Shown: positions 24,328 to 32,009 of the stretch, one piece after another
Layout of the letters: the number at the start of each line of letters is the position of its first letter
Position numbering within the stretch: position 1 is the first letter of the stretch
Assembly (NCBI GenBank): GCA_964584755.1
Contig: CAZPAV010000028.1
Span: forward strand, 1-37,943
Reading direction: 5' to 3'
From: CAZPAV01 sp964584755
Lineage (GTDB): Bacteria > Actinomycetota > Acidimicrobiia > Spongiisociales > UBA5794
DNA: 37,943 nucleotides
The notes under the pieces: generated by a model
Told to the model about the DNA's origin: nothing
What the model saw: only the letters and a program-made list of their open reading frames with translations
Databases searched by the model: none
Position numbers and translations under genes: made by a program

Positions 24328-24951
24328 TCAGCCCGCTCGGGTGGCGACGAGGATCACGTCGATGGCGTCCCCTTCGACGTCGCCTTTGACGACGTGGCGC
24401 AGCACCGGCTCGGCCCGTTCGATCGTCAGGCCGGCGAAGTCGTCCCGCAGCTCGTCCTCGGTGTAGAGGACGTCGGGGAGGGGGGGCCCGCCGACGCCGC
24501 GGTCGAGGTTGTCGCGGTGGTGGGCGACGAGGACGAGACGGCCGCCGGGGGCGAGGACACCGGCGGCGGTGGCGTGCACGACGCGCCGTTTCGCCTCGGG
24601 GAGCTGCAGGTAGGCGAGGACGACGAGGTCCCAGGTGCGGCCCTGCGGGTCCCAGGTGACGAGGTCGGCGGCGTGGAACTCGACGTCGACGCCGGCGTCG
24701 GCGGCGAGCCGCCGGGCCTGCTCGATCGCCACCGGGGAGAGGTCGATGCCGGTGACGCGGTGGCCCTGCCGGGCCAGCCAGATGGCGTTGCGGCCCTGCC
24801 CGCAGCCGAGGTCGAGGGCGTCCCCGGGGGGGAGGCCTGCGGTGAGCTCGACGACGAACCGGTTCGGTTCGAGCCCCCAGACGTACCCCTGGGTGGCGTA
24901 CCGCTCGTCCCAGCGTTCCCGGCTGTTCTGCATGTCGGAGATGTCGCTCAT
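24328..24951 (-). CDS. Class I SAM-dependent methyltransferase
   Basis: A 207-residue Rossmann-fold methyltransferase. Motif I is DLGCGQGRNAIWLARQGHRV at about 45-64, followed by GIDLSPVAIEQAR with the ribose-binding Asp. DLVTWDP, then DLVVLAYLQLP, form the later motifs. It starts MSDISDM and resembles TehB/thiopurine-type methyltransferases of unknown substrate, so no symbol is assigned. The ATG at 24951 has no ribosome-binding site, but TACCTT (24964-24959) preceded by TGA lies 7 nt upstream, pointing to a leaderless message. A 19-bp gap separates it from sodX; this is the only convergent pair without overlap. Confidence 0.88.
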   Translation of the reverse strand: MSDISDMQNSRERWDERYATQGYVWGLEPNRFVVELTAGLPPGDALDLGCGQGRNAIWLARQGHRVTGIDLSPVAIEQARRLAADAGVDVEFHAADLVTWDPQGRTWDLVVLAYLQLPEAKRRVVHATAAGVLAPGGRLVLVAHHRDNLDRGVGGPPLPDVLYTEDELRDDFAGLTIERAEPVLRHVVKGDVEGDAIDVILVATRAG

Positions 24952-24958
24952 GGGGGGC

Positions 24959-24964
24959 AAGGTA
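24959..24964 (-). promoter_or_regulatory. Probable extended -10 of the methyltransferase gene (leaderless)
   Basis: TGATACCTT on the minus strand, 7 nt before the ATG at 24951, with no ribosome-binding site between. Confidence 0.45.
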
Positions 24965-24989
24965 TCAGGCCGGCGCCGTTTCCGGCGGC

Positions 24990-26480
24990 TCAACGCCAGC
25001 GGGGCATGGTGTTGCCGCTGGCCCGGTCCCACAGGGCGTAGTCGACGGTGGTGGGCACCGCCCCGACTCCGCCGAGGATCGTCACCGTCGGGTTCCCGAG
25101 GCGCTCCAGCTCGGCGGCGGTAGCGGCGGGGACGTCGCCGGCGACGAGGAGGAGGGGGGCGTCGTCGCGCCGGGCGAGGGCGATGCCGGCGAGGGCGTCG
25201 GCGAAGCCGGTGCCGGTGGCGAGCACCGCCGCGGCGGCGCCGTCGGGGTGGGAGCGGGCGGAGATGGCGGCCGCGGTGGCGTACCGGTCGTCCCCGGCGA
25301 CCCGCTCCACGGCCGGCGCGTACGCGTCGAGGGCGGCGACGACGTCCGCGGAGACGGCGGCGGGTCCGCCGAGGACGACGACGCGGTCCGGGGCGAGCCG
25401 GGTGAGCTCGGCGGCGGTGGCGTCGGGGAGCCGGTCGGGGAGGGTGAGCAGGAGCGGCGCCCCGTCCTGGGCGGCGGCCGGCGCCCCGGCGAGGGCGTCG
25501 GGGAAGTCGAGGCCGTCGGCGAGGTACGTCACCGCCACGCCGGGGGCGAAGGAGGCGGCGGAGATCGCCGCCGCGGTGGCGAAGCGGTCCGCCCCGGCGA
25601 CGCGGGTGATCTCGGCGCCGAGGCCGGCGAGGGCGTCGACGACGGCGGGCGCCACCGCCCCTTCGCCGCCGAGGACGACGATGCGGTCCGGGGCGAGCCG
25701 CTCCAGTTCGGTGCGGACCACCGCGGGCAGGTCGCCGGGTCGGGTGAGGAGGACGGGTCCGCCGGCGAGGGCCGCCGCCGGTCCGGCGGCGAGAGCGTCG
25801 GGGAAGGCGGCGCCGGTGGCGAGGTGGACGACGGGGGCGCCGTCGGGGAACGCCGCCTGGGAGATGGCGACCGCGGTGGCGTACCGGTCGTCCCCGGCGA
25901 CGCGGGGCAGGAGGGTGCGGGTGGCGGCGAGGAGCGACGGGTAGGGGTCGATGGGGGTGCCGTCGGGACGGTGCAGCTCGAAGTGGAGGTGGGGGGCGAC
26001 GTGCTCGGCGTTCCCCGAGTCCCCCACCCAGCCGATGAGCTGTCCGGCTTCGACGTGGACGCCGTTGTCGATGCCGGGCGCGAAGCCCCAGCCGTTCCCG
26101 TCGTCGGTGCCGGGGGTGTCGTTGTTGAGGTGGATGTACCAGGTCTCCCAGCCGTCGTCGGCGCGCAGACCCCAGATGGCGCAGCAGGCGCGGCCCACCG
26201 AGGTGGAGGTCATGACGATGGTGCCGGCGTGGGCGGCGACGACGGGGACGCCTTTCCAGCCGTACGTCATGATGTCGATGCCTTCGTGGCGCCGGGTGCA
26301 GCCGTCACGGCAGGCGCCGAAGGTGTCGGTGAAGGCGGTGTCGCCGACGACGGGGAAGACGATGGGGTACACCTCGGGGTCCTGGGCCCGGGCGGGGGTG
26401 GGGACGGCGAGCGGCACGAGGGCCATCGCGACGAGGACGGCGATGACCGCCGGCAGCCACGTGCTCCGCCTCGGCCCCAT
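24990..26480 (-). CDS. Exported M23 peptidase with three CWB2 cell-wall-binding repeats
   Basis: A 496-residue exported protein. A signal peptide covers 1-32 (cleavage after PARA). An M23/LytM-like domain (about 35-190) has the metal motif HEGID (His65, Asp69), His117 in YIHLN, and HLHFEL (His164, His166), so all expected zinc and catalytic residues are present. Such enzymes cut peptidoglycan cross-bridges. Three CWB2 repeats follow, each marked by RVAGxDRxATA, ATGxxFPDALA and VVLGG. In Clostridioides, CWB2 modules bind a wall polysaccharide and three pack together. The ATG at 26480 was chosen because it starts the signal peptide. It diverges from the VanW-CWB2 gene by 85 bp. Confidence 0.9.
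   Translation of the reverse strand: MGPRRSTWLPAVIAVLVAMALVPLAVPTPARAQDPEVYPIVFPVVGDTAFTDTFGACRDGCTRRHEGIDIMTYGWKGVPVVAAHAGTIVMTSTSVGRACCAIWGLRADDGWETWYIHLNNDTPGTDDGNGWGFAPGIDNGVHVEAGQLIGWVGDSGNAEHVAPHLHFELHRPDGTPIDPYPSLLAATRTLLPRVAGDDRYATAVAISQAAFPDGAPVVHLATGAAFPDALAAGPAAALAGGPVLLTRPGDLPAVVRTELERLAPDRIVVLGGEGAVAPAVVDALAGLGAEITRVAGADRFATAAAISAASFAPGVAVTYLADGLDFPDALAGAPAAAQDGAPLLLTLPDRLPDATAAELTRLAPDRVVVLGGPAAVSADVVAALDAYAPAVERVAGDDRYATAAAISARSHPDGAAAAVLATGTGFADALAGIALARRDDAPLLLVAGDVPAATAAELERLGNPTVTILGGVGAVPTTVDYALWDRASGNTMPRWR
25271..25301 (-). repeat. 31-bp direct repeat, copy 1 (CWB2 coding)
   Basis: Identical to 25871-25901, 600 bp away, which is two CWB2 repeat units. It encodes the DRYATA core on the minus strand. 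Confidence 0.8.
25871..25901 (-). repeat. 31-bp direct repeat, copy 2 (CWB2 coding)
   Basis: Second copy of the 31-bp identical segment in the M23-CWB2 gene. Confidence 0.8.
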
Positions 26481-26551
26481 CGGGGTGCCATCGGTCGACG
26501 CCGGCGGTGACCTGAGCGTTTCCGCCGTTCCCGCTCCGGGGCCCGGGCCGG

Positions 26552-26557
26552 TACGAT
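26552..26557 (+). promoter_or_regulatory. Probable -10 of the VanW-CWB2 gene (leaderless)
   Basis: TACGAT, 8 nt before the GTG start at 26566, with no ribosome-binding site between. Confidence 0.45.
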
Positions 26558-26565
26558 CCCGTCTC

Positions 26566-28269
26566 GTGAAGCCACTCCTCGCCCTCCTCGTCGCCGCAGC
26601 GACGCTTCTCGGCGTCCCGCCGGCGGGCGCGGCGGCGGCCGCGCCGGTCGACATCGTCCTGTTGGGGGGCTCCGGCGCCATCTCGGACATGATCGAGCAT
26701 CACCTCGAGTTCTGCACGTCGGGAACGGTGCGCCGCGTCGCCGGGGAGGACCGGTACGGGACCGCGGCGGCGATCGCCCGGGCCGGGTTCCCTTCCGCCG
26801 ACGTCGTCTTCGTGGCGACCGGGGAGGACTTCCCCGACGCCATCGCCGCCGGTCCGGCGGCGGCGGCCCGTCACGCCCCGATCCTCCTGGCGCGGCGCGA
26901 CGCGGTGCCGGCGGCGACCCGGGCGGAGCTCGCCCGCCTCTCCCCCGCCGAGGTGGTGATCCTCGGCGGTCCGGGGGTGGTGTCGGAGCAGGTGGCGGCG
27001 GACCTGGCCGCCTCCTGGAGCGTGACCCGCATCGCCGGAGAGGACCGCTACGGGACCGCGGCGGCGCTGTCGGCGTCGGTGTTCCCGGCGGGGACGCCGG
27101 TGGCGTACGTGGCGACCGGGGAGGACTTCCCCGACGCCCTCGCCGGCGGTCCCGCGGCGGTGGCGGACGGGGGCCCGATCCTCCTCACCGCCCCCGACCG
27201 TCTTCCGGCGTCGACCCGTGCCGAGCTGGCGCGGCTCGCTCCGGGCCGGATCGTCGTCCTCGGCGGCGCCTCGGCGGTCTCGGAGGCGGTCGTCGCCGAG
27301 CTGGCGACCCTCACCGCCGGCCCGGTGACCCGCCTGGCGGGGTCGAGCCGGTACGCCACCGCCGAGGCGGTCGACGCCGCCCTCACCGGGTCGGCGTCGA
27401 CGGTGTTCGTCGCCACCGGCGGCGCTTTCCCCGACGCCCTCGCCGGGGTGCCGTGGGCGGGCGGGAACCCGGTGGTCCTCGTCGCCGGGGAGGAGCTGCC
27501 GGCGGCGAGCGCCCGGGTCGTCGCCGCCGCCACCGGGCAGGCCTGCGCCCCGTTCCGGAAGGTGTCGGAGTTCACGACGTACTACAAGGCGGGTCAGTCG
27601 CGGGTGACAAACATCCATCTCATCGCCGCGGCGACGAACGGGGCGGTGGTGGATCCGGGGGAGACGTTCTCCCTCAACGCGCACGTCGGGGAGCGCACCG
27701 AGGCGAAGGGGTACGTCCGGGCGGGGGCGATCATCGGCGGGCGGCTGGTGTGCTGCGACAGCCCGGTGAACGTCGGGGGCGGCACGAGCCAGTTCGCCAC
27801 GACGCTGTACAACGCCATCTTCTTCGGCGGGTACGAGGACGTGTTCCACCGTCCCCACTCCATCTACTTCTCCCGTTACCCGCTGGGTCGGGAGGCGACG
27901 TTGGGGTGGACGTCGCCGGACGTCGTGTTCCGCAACGACACGGCGTGGCCGGTGACGATCGTCACCGCCACGACGGCGACGTCGGTGACCGTCGAGTTCT
28001 GGGGGTGGAACGAGGGCCGTACCGTCACCGCGGCGGTGAGCGGCACGGCGACGACTTCGGGTGGGGGGACGGTGACGGTGACCCGCACCATCGTGGAGGC
28101 GGACGGGACTCTGCGGGTGGAGCGCCGCACCCACACCTACCACGGGCTCCCGTCGCACCATTCGGGCGGTTCGAGCCACTCGGGGAGCTCCGGCGACTCC
28201 GCCGGCTCCGGCGACTCCGGGAGCTCGGGGGGCTCCGGGGGGTCGGGGGGCGGTCGCATCCCCATCTGA
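26566..28269 (+). CDS. Exported protein with three CWB2 repeats and a VanW domain
   Basis: A 567-residue protein. Residues 1-26 are a signal peptide (GAAAAA cleavage). Three CWB2 repeats occupy about 28-325, with RVAGEDRYGTA, RIAGEDRYGTA and RLAGSSRYATA and a ~99-residue period. A VanW domain follows (about 336-480): TTYYKAGQSRVTNIHLIAAA, PGETFSLN, GYVRAGAIIGGR, then GGGTSQFATTLYNAI. VanW domains occur widely in wall-associated proteins; their activity is not established. The tail (about 513-567) is a Ser/Gly-rich low-complexity stretch. A GTG start with a -10 TACGAT 8 nt upstream is used. The domain order is reversed compared with its two CWB2 neighbours. Confidence 0.9.
   Translation: MKPLLALLVAAATLLGVPPAGAAAAAPVDIVLLGGSGAISDMIEHHLEFCTSGTVRRVAGEDRYGTAAAIARAGFPSADVVFVATGEDFPDAIAAGPAAAARHAPILLARRDAVPAATRAELARLSPAEVVILGGPGVVSEQVAADLAASWSVTRIAGEDRYGTAAALSASVFPAGTPVAYVATGEDFPDALAGGPAAVADGGPILLTAPDRLPASTRAELARLAPGRIVVLGGASAVSEAVVAELATLTAGPVTRLAGSSRYATAEAVDAALTGSASTVFVATGGAFPDALAGVPWAGGNPVVLVAGEELPAASARVVAAATGQACAPFRKVSEFTTYYKAGQSRVTNIHLIAAATNGAVVDPGETFSLNAHVGERTEAKGYVRAGAIIGGRLVCCDSPVNVGGGTSQFATTLYNAIFFGGYEDVFHRPHSIYFSRYPLGREATLGWTSPDVVFRNDTAWPVTIVTATTATSVTVEFWGWNEGRTVTAAVSGTATTSGGGTVTVTRTIVEADGTLRVERRTHTYHGLPSHHSGGSSHSGSSGDSAGSGDSGSSGGSGGSGGGRIPI
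26812..26841 (+). repeat. 30-bp direct repeat, copy 1 (CWB2 coding)
   Basis: Identical to 27109-27138, 297 bp later (99 codons, one CWB2 unit). It encodes VATGEDFPDA. Confidence 0.8.
27109..27138 (+). repeat. 30-bp direct repeat, copy 2 (CWB2 coding)
   Basis: Second copy of the 30-bp identical segment in the VanW-CWB2 gene. Confidence 0.8.
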
Positions 28270-28270
28270 G

Positions 28271-28314
28271 GGCGGCGGCGCCCCGGCCGGCTTCAGCTTC
28301 GCCGGCGCCGCGCC
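28271..28314 (+). terminator. GC-rich hairpin after the VanW-CWB2 gene
   Basis: It begins two bases after the stop codon. GGCGGCGGCGCC near 28272 pairs imperfectly with GGCGCCGCGCC near 28304, around an inner pair of GCCGGC blocks. No U-tract follows, so termination is inferred from structure and position only. Confidence 0.4.
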
Positions 28315-28408
28315 GATGCACGGGGTAACGGACGTTTCACGGTACGTTGACGCACGGTTGTTCGGATCGGAGTGGAGTGGTGACGACGGCGACGGGACGC
28401 CTGCGCGC

Positions 28409-30622
28409 ATGAGACGCATCCTCCATCTCCTCCTCGGCCTCCTCCTGGCGGCGAGCGTCGCCGGGTTCCCCGCCGTTCCGGCGACCGCGGGCGGCGCCCC
28501 GCCGGCGACCGCCTCCGACGACGTCGCCGCCGGCACCGTCCTCGTGCGGCTCGCCCCCTCCCTGCGGCCGGCGGGGAGCGACGCCGGCGCCCTCGACGGG
28601 TGGGTGGAGACGCCGGTCCTGCCCGGGGAGACGCCGGCGGGGGCGCTGCGGCGCCTGCGGCACACCCCCGGGGTCGCCGCCGTCGCCTACAACTACCGCT
28701 ACGCCCCGGCGGGGACCGCCTCCCCGAACGACCCCGGGTACGGCCAGCAGTGGCATCTCCCCCACATCGGGATCCCGGCGGCGTGGGGTCACGGCCGCGG
28801 GGCGGGGGTGACCGTGGCGGTGCTCGACACCGGGGTCGCCTCCGCCGGGGAGGATCTCCTCACCTGCCGCAGCTTCGTCGCCCCCTACGACGCCGCCACC
28901 GGCGCCACCGGCGCCGCCGCCGTCGACGACGCCGACGGCCACGGCACCCACGTGGCGGGAACGATCGCCCAGTGCACCGACAACTCGGTCGGGGTGGCCG
29001 GGGTCGCCCCCGAGGTGGACCTCATGCCGGTGAAGGTCGCCGACGCCACCGGGACGATCACCTCCTCGTACCTGGCCGACGGGATCACCTGGGCGGTCGA
29101 TCACGGCGCCGACGTGCTCAACATCTCCCTGGGACGGACCTGCGCCGCCGACTGGCCCGCCTGTGAGGATCCGGTCGTCGACGGCGCCATCTCCGCCGCG
29201 GTGGCCGCCGGGGTGGTGGTGGTGGTCGCCTCCGGCAACGAGGGCGCCCCCTACGTCAGCTCCCCGGCGAACGGCCCGGACGCCATCGCGGTGGGGGCGG
29301 TGACGAGCATCGACACCCTGGCCTCCTACAGCAACCACGGCACCGACCTCACCCTGGTGGCCCCCGGCGGCAACGACGAGAACGGCGACAAGGTCCTCGA
29401 CGACCTGGACGGGAACGGCATCCCCGACGGGATCCTCCAGGAGACGTTCTCCCCGACGGCCGGCGGCCGGTCGTGGGGGTACTACTACTACCTGGGGACG
29501 TCGATGGCGACGCCGCAGGTCGCCGGCGCCGCGGCGCTCATGCTCGCCGCCGACCCGGCCCTCACCCCTACCGAGGTGACCGACCTGCTCACCTCCACCG
29601 CCGTGGACCTCGGCGCCGCCGGGTGGGACTCCAGCTTCGGGGCGGGGCTCCTCCGGGTCGACGCCGCCGTGGAGGCGGCGTACGCCGCGGCCACCGCCGG
29701 CGGCCCGGGTGGGGGCACCGCGGTGGAGCTCCTCGGCGGCACCGGCGCGGTGAGCGACACCGTCGCCGCCGCCATCGCCGCCCTCACCGGCAGCACCCCG
29801 ACGCGGCGCGCCGGCGCCGACCGGTACGGGACCGCGGCGGCCGTCTCGGCCGCCTCCTTCGCCGCGGGGGTCCCGGCGGTGTACGTCGCCACCGGGGAGA
29901 ACTTCCCCGACGCCCTCGCCGCCGGCCCGGCCGCCGCCGCGGCGGGCGGCCCCATCCTGCTGGTGCGGGCCGGCTCCATCCCGCAGGCGACCCGCGACGA
30001 GCTGGCCCGGCTCGCCCCGCAGCGGATCGTCGTCGTCGGCGGGAGCGGCGTCGTCTCCGACGCCGTCGCCGCCGGCCTCGCCGCCTACGCCCCGACGGTG
30101 ACCCGCCTGGCGGGCGCCGACCGGTACGGGACCGCGGTGGCCGTCTCGCAGGACACGTTCGATCCGGGGGTGACCGCGGTGTACCTCGTCACCGGGGAGG
30201 ATTTCCCCGACGCGCTCGCCGCCGGCGCCGCCGCCGCCCACGACGGCGGCCCGGTGCTCCTCACCCGACCCGACACCCTGCCCGCCGCGACCCGGGACGA
30301 GCTGCTGCGGCTGGCTCCGACCCGGGTGGTGGTCGTGGGCGGCAGCGCGGTCGTCTCCGACGCGGTCCTCGCCGCGGTGATGGACCTGGGCCTGTCGGTG
30401 ATGCGCCTCGCCGGGAGCGACCGGTACGCGACGGCCGCCGCGGTGTCGCAGGCGACGTTCCTAGCGGGCACCTCCCCGCTGTACGTCGCCACCGGGGAGG
30501 GGTTCGCCGACGCCCTCGCCGGGGTGGCGGCCGCCGGCGCCGCGGACGCCCCGATGCTCCTCACCCGCCCCGGGGACCTGCCGGCGGCGACCGCCGCGGA
30601 GATCACCCGCCTGGCGGGTTGA
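28409..30622 (+). CDS. Exported S8 (subtilisin-like) serine protease with three CWB2 repeats
   Basis: A 737-residue exported protease. A signal peptide lies at 1-28 and a short propeptide-like region at 40-100 (VLVRLAP ... GVAAVAYNYRY). The subtilisin domain has Asp140 (AVLDTG), His178 (DGHGTHVAG), oxyanion Asn277 (ASGNEG) and Ser365 (GTSMATPQVAG), all intact. An acidic NGDKVLDDLDGNGIPDG insert near 331-347 looks like a calcium-binding loop found in related S8 enzymes. Three CWB2 repeats fill 438-737, each starting at a LLGG or VVGG strand, the last ending at TRLAG. It presumably acts at the wall surface; substrates may be the neighbouring CWB2 proteins. The ATG at 28409 has only a weak ribosome-binding site. 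It overlaps ugd by 20 bp. Confidence 0.93.
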   Translation: MRRILHLLLGLLLAASVAGFPAVPATAGGAPPATASDDVAAGTVLVRLAPSLRPAGSDAGALDGWVETPVLPGETPAGALRRLRHTPGVAAVAYNYRYAPAGTASPNDPGYGQQWHLPHIGIPAAWGHGRGAGVTVAVLDTGVASAGEDLLTCRSFVAPYDAATGATGAAAVDDADGHGTHVAGTIAQCTDNSVGVAGVAPEVDLMPVKVADATGTITSSYLADGITWAVDHGADVLNISLGRTCAADWPACEDPVVDGAISAAVAAGVVVVVASGNEGAPYVSSPANGPDAIAVGAVTSIDTLASYSNHGTDLTLVAPGGNDENGDKVLDDLDGNGIPDGILQETFSPTAGGRSWGYYYYLGTSMATPQVAGAAALMLAADPALTPTEVTDLLTSTAVDLGAAGWDSSFGAGLLRVDAAVEAAYAAATAGGPGGGTAVELLGGTGAVSDTVAAAIAALTGSTPTRRAGADRYGTAAAVSAASFAAGVPAVYVATGENFPDALAAGPAAAAAGGPILLVRAGSIPQATRDELARLAPQRIVVVGGSGVVSDAVAAGLAAYAPTVTRLAGADRYGTAVAVSQDTFDPGVTAVYLVTGEDFPDALAAGAAAAHDGGPVLLTRPDTLPAATRDELLRLAPTRVVVVGGSAVVSDAVLAAVMDLGLSVMRLAGSDRYATAAAVSQATFLAGTSPLYVATGEGFADALAGVAAAGAADAPMLLTRPGDLPAATAAEITRLAG

Positions 30623-31925
30623 GGTCGGGCCGTCCGATGGCCCGGTAGCGCAGCCCGGCGGCGGCGACCCGGGCCGGGTCGAGGACGTTGCGCAGGTCGA
30701 GGACGGTGTCGCCGGCCATGAGGGCGGCGACCCGCTGCAGGTCGAGGGCGGCGAACTGGGGCCATTCGGTGAGGATCGCCACCGCGTCGGCGCCGGTCAC
30801 CGCGGCGTACGGGTCGGGGGCGAAGGGCACGCCGGGGAGGAGGGCGGCGGCGTTCCCCATCCCCTCCGGGTCGTGGATGCGCACCGTGGCGCCGCGGCCG
30901 AGGAGGAGCCGGACGATCTCGAGGGCGGGGCTCTCCCGCAGGTCGTCGGTGTTCGCCTTGAAGGTGATGCCGAGCACCGCCACGGTGCGTCCCACCGGGG
31001 AGCCGCCGACGGCGGCGGCGATGCGGTCGGCCATGAGCCGTTTGCGGGTCTCGTTGACGTCGATGGCGGCCCGCAGCAGCCGCGACGGGGTGCCGTACAG
31101 GTTGGTGGTGTGCAGCAGGGCCTGGGCGTCCTTGGGGAGGCAGGAGCCGCCGAAGCCGGGCCCGGGGGCGAGGAACCGGCCGGAGATGCGCCGGTCGAGC
31201 CCCATCCCGGCGGCGACGTCGTCGATGGAGGCTCCGGCGGCTTCGCACAGGTCGGCGATCTCGTTGACGAAGGAGAGTTTCATGGCGAGGAACGCGTTCG
31301 CCGCGTACTTGATGAGCTCGGCGCTCTCGATGCCGGTGACGAGCAGCGGCACGCCGGCGTCGACCTGGGGGGCGTACAGCTCCCGCAGCGTCTCCCGGGC
31401 GGTGTCGTCGTCGGCGCCGACGACGATGCGGTCGGGGTGGAGGAAGTCGTCGACGGCGGAGCCTTGCCGGAGGAACTCCGGGTTGGAGGCCACCGGCACG
31501 GGACGGTCGCCGCGGGCGGCGGCGATGAGCGCGGCGAGGCGCCGGGTGGTGCCCACCGGGACGGTGGATTTGACGGCGACGACGGCGCCGTCGTCGAGGT
31601 GCGTGGCGAGGCTGGCGGCGGCGGCGTCCACCTGGGCGAGGTCCGCCATGCCGTTGCGCCGCTGCGGGGTGCCGACGGCGAGGAGGACGGCGGCGGCGCC
31701 GGGGACGGCCTCGGCGTAGCCGGCGGAGAAGCGGATCCGGCCGGCGTCCCTCCCGGCGGCGAGGAGCGGTTCGAGGCCCGGCTCGTAGAGGGGGACCTTC
31801 CCGGCGGCGAGGACGGCGATCTTCTCCTCGTCGACGTCGAGGCCGGTGACGTCGTGGCCGAACGAGGCGAGGCACGCCGCCGAGACGAGCCCGACGTACC
31901 CGGTGCCGATGACGGTGACCTTCAC
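30603..31925 (-). CDS. ugd: UDP-glucose 6-dehydrogenase
   Basis: Ugd oxidises UDP-glucose to UDP-glucuronate with two NAD+, supplying precursors for acidic surface polysaccharides. The 440-residue product has the N-terminal NAD motif GTGYVGLVSAACLA at 7-20 and LLAVGTPQ. Lys206 lies in SAELIKYAANAFLAMKLSF, and the catalytic Cys262 in GPGFGGSCLPKD is followed by LGITFKANTDDLRESPAL. The GTG start at 31925 has a GGGGGTGG site upstream, and a -10-like TATCAT lies at 31954-31949. It converges on the S8-CWB2 gene with a 20-bp overlap. Its place beside three CWB2 proteins makes a role in the wall polysaccharide they bind plausible. Confidence 0.97.
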   Translation of the reverse strand: MKVTVIGTGYVGLVSAACLASFGHDVTGLDVDEEKIAVLAAGKVPLYEPGLEPLLAAGRDAGRIRFSAGYAEAVPGAAAVLLAVGTPQRRNGMADLAQVDAAAASLATHLDDGAVVAVKSTVPVGTTRRLAALIAAARGDRPVPVASNPEFLRQGSAVDDFLHPDRIVVGADDDTARETLRELYAPQVDAGVPLLVTGIESAELIKYAANAFLAMKLSFVNEIADLCEAAGASIDDVAAGMGLDRRISGRFLAPGPGFGGSCLPKDAQALLHTTNLYGTPSRLLRAAIDVNETRKRLMADRIAAAVGGSPVGRTVAVLGITFKANTDDLRESPALEIVRLLLGRGATVRIHDPEGMGNAAALLPGVPFAPDPYAAVTGADAVAILTEWPQFAALDLQRVAALMAGDTVLDLRNVLDPARVAAAGLRYRAIGRPDLNPPGG

Positions 31926-31995
31926 GAACCACCCCCTGTGCGGCCGGGATGATACGGGACGGCGGCCCGGAGCGCCCCTTGCCGGGGTCGGGCCC

Positions 31996-32001
31996 TACAC
32001 T
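31996..32001 (+). promoter_or_regulatory. Probable -10 of the DUF3048 gene (leaderless)
   Basis: TACACT, 8 nt before the ATG at 32010, with no ribosome-binding site between. Confidence 0.45.
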
Positions 32002-32009
32002 TTCCCGCC

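Noticed and set aside
24328..24951. Methyltransferase as tellurite-resistance TehB
   Set aside because: Only general class I SAM motifs are visible; substrate assignment is not supported.
26566..28269. VanW domain as evidence of vancomycin resistance
   Set aside because: VanW is accessory in van operons and widespread in wall proteins; there is no vanH, vanA or vanX here.
25271..30480. Regular repeats as a CRISPR array
   Set aside because: Repeats lie in frame inside CWB2 coding sequence with ~300-bp periods; no spacers or cas genes.
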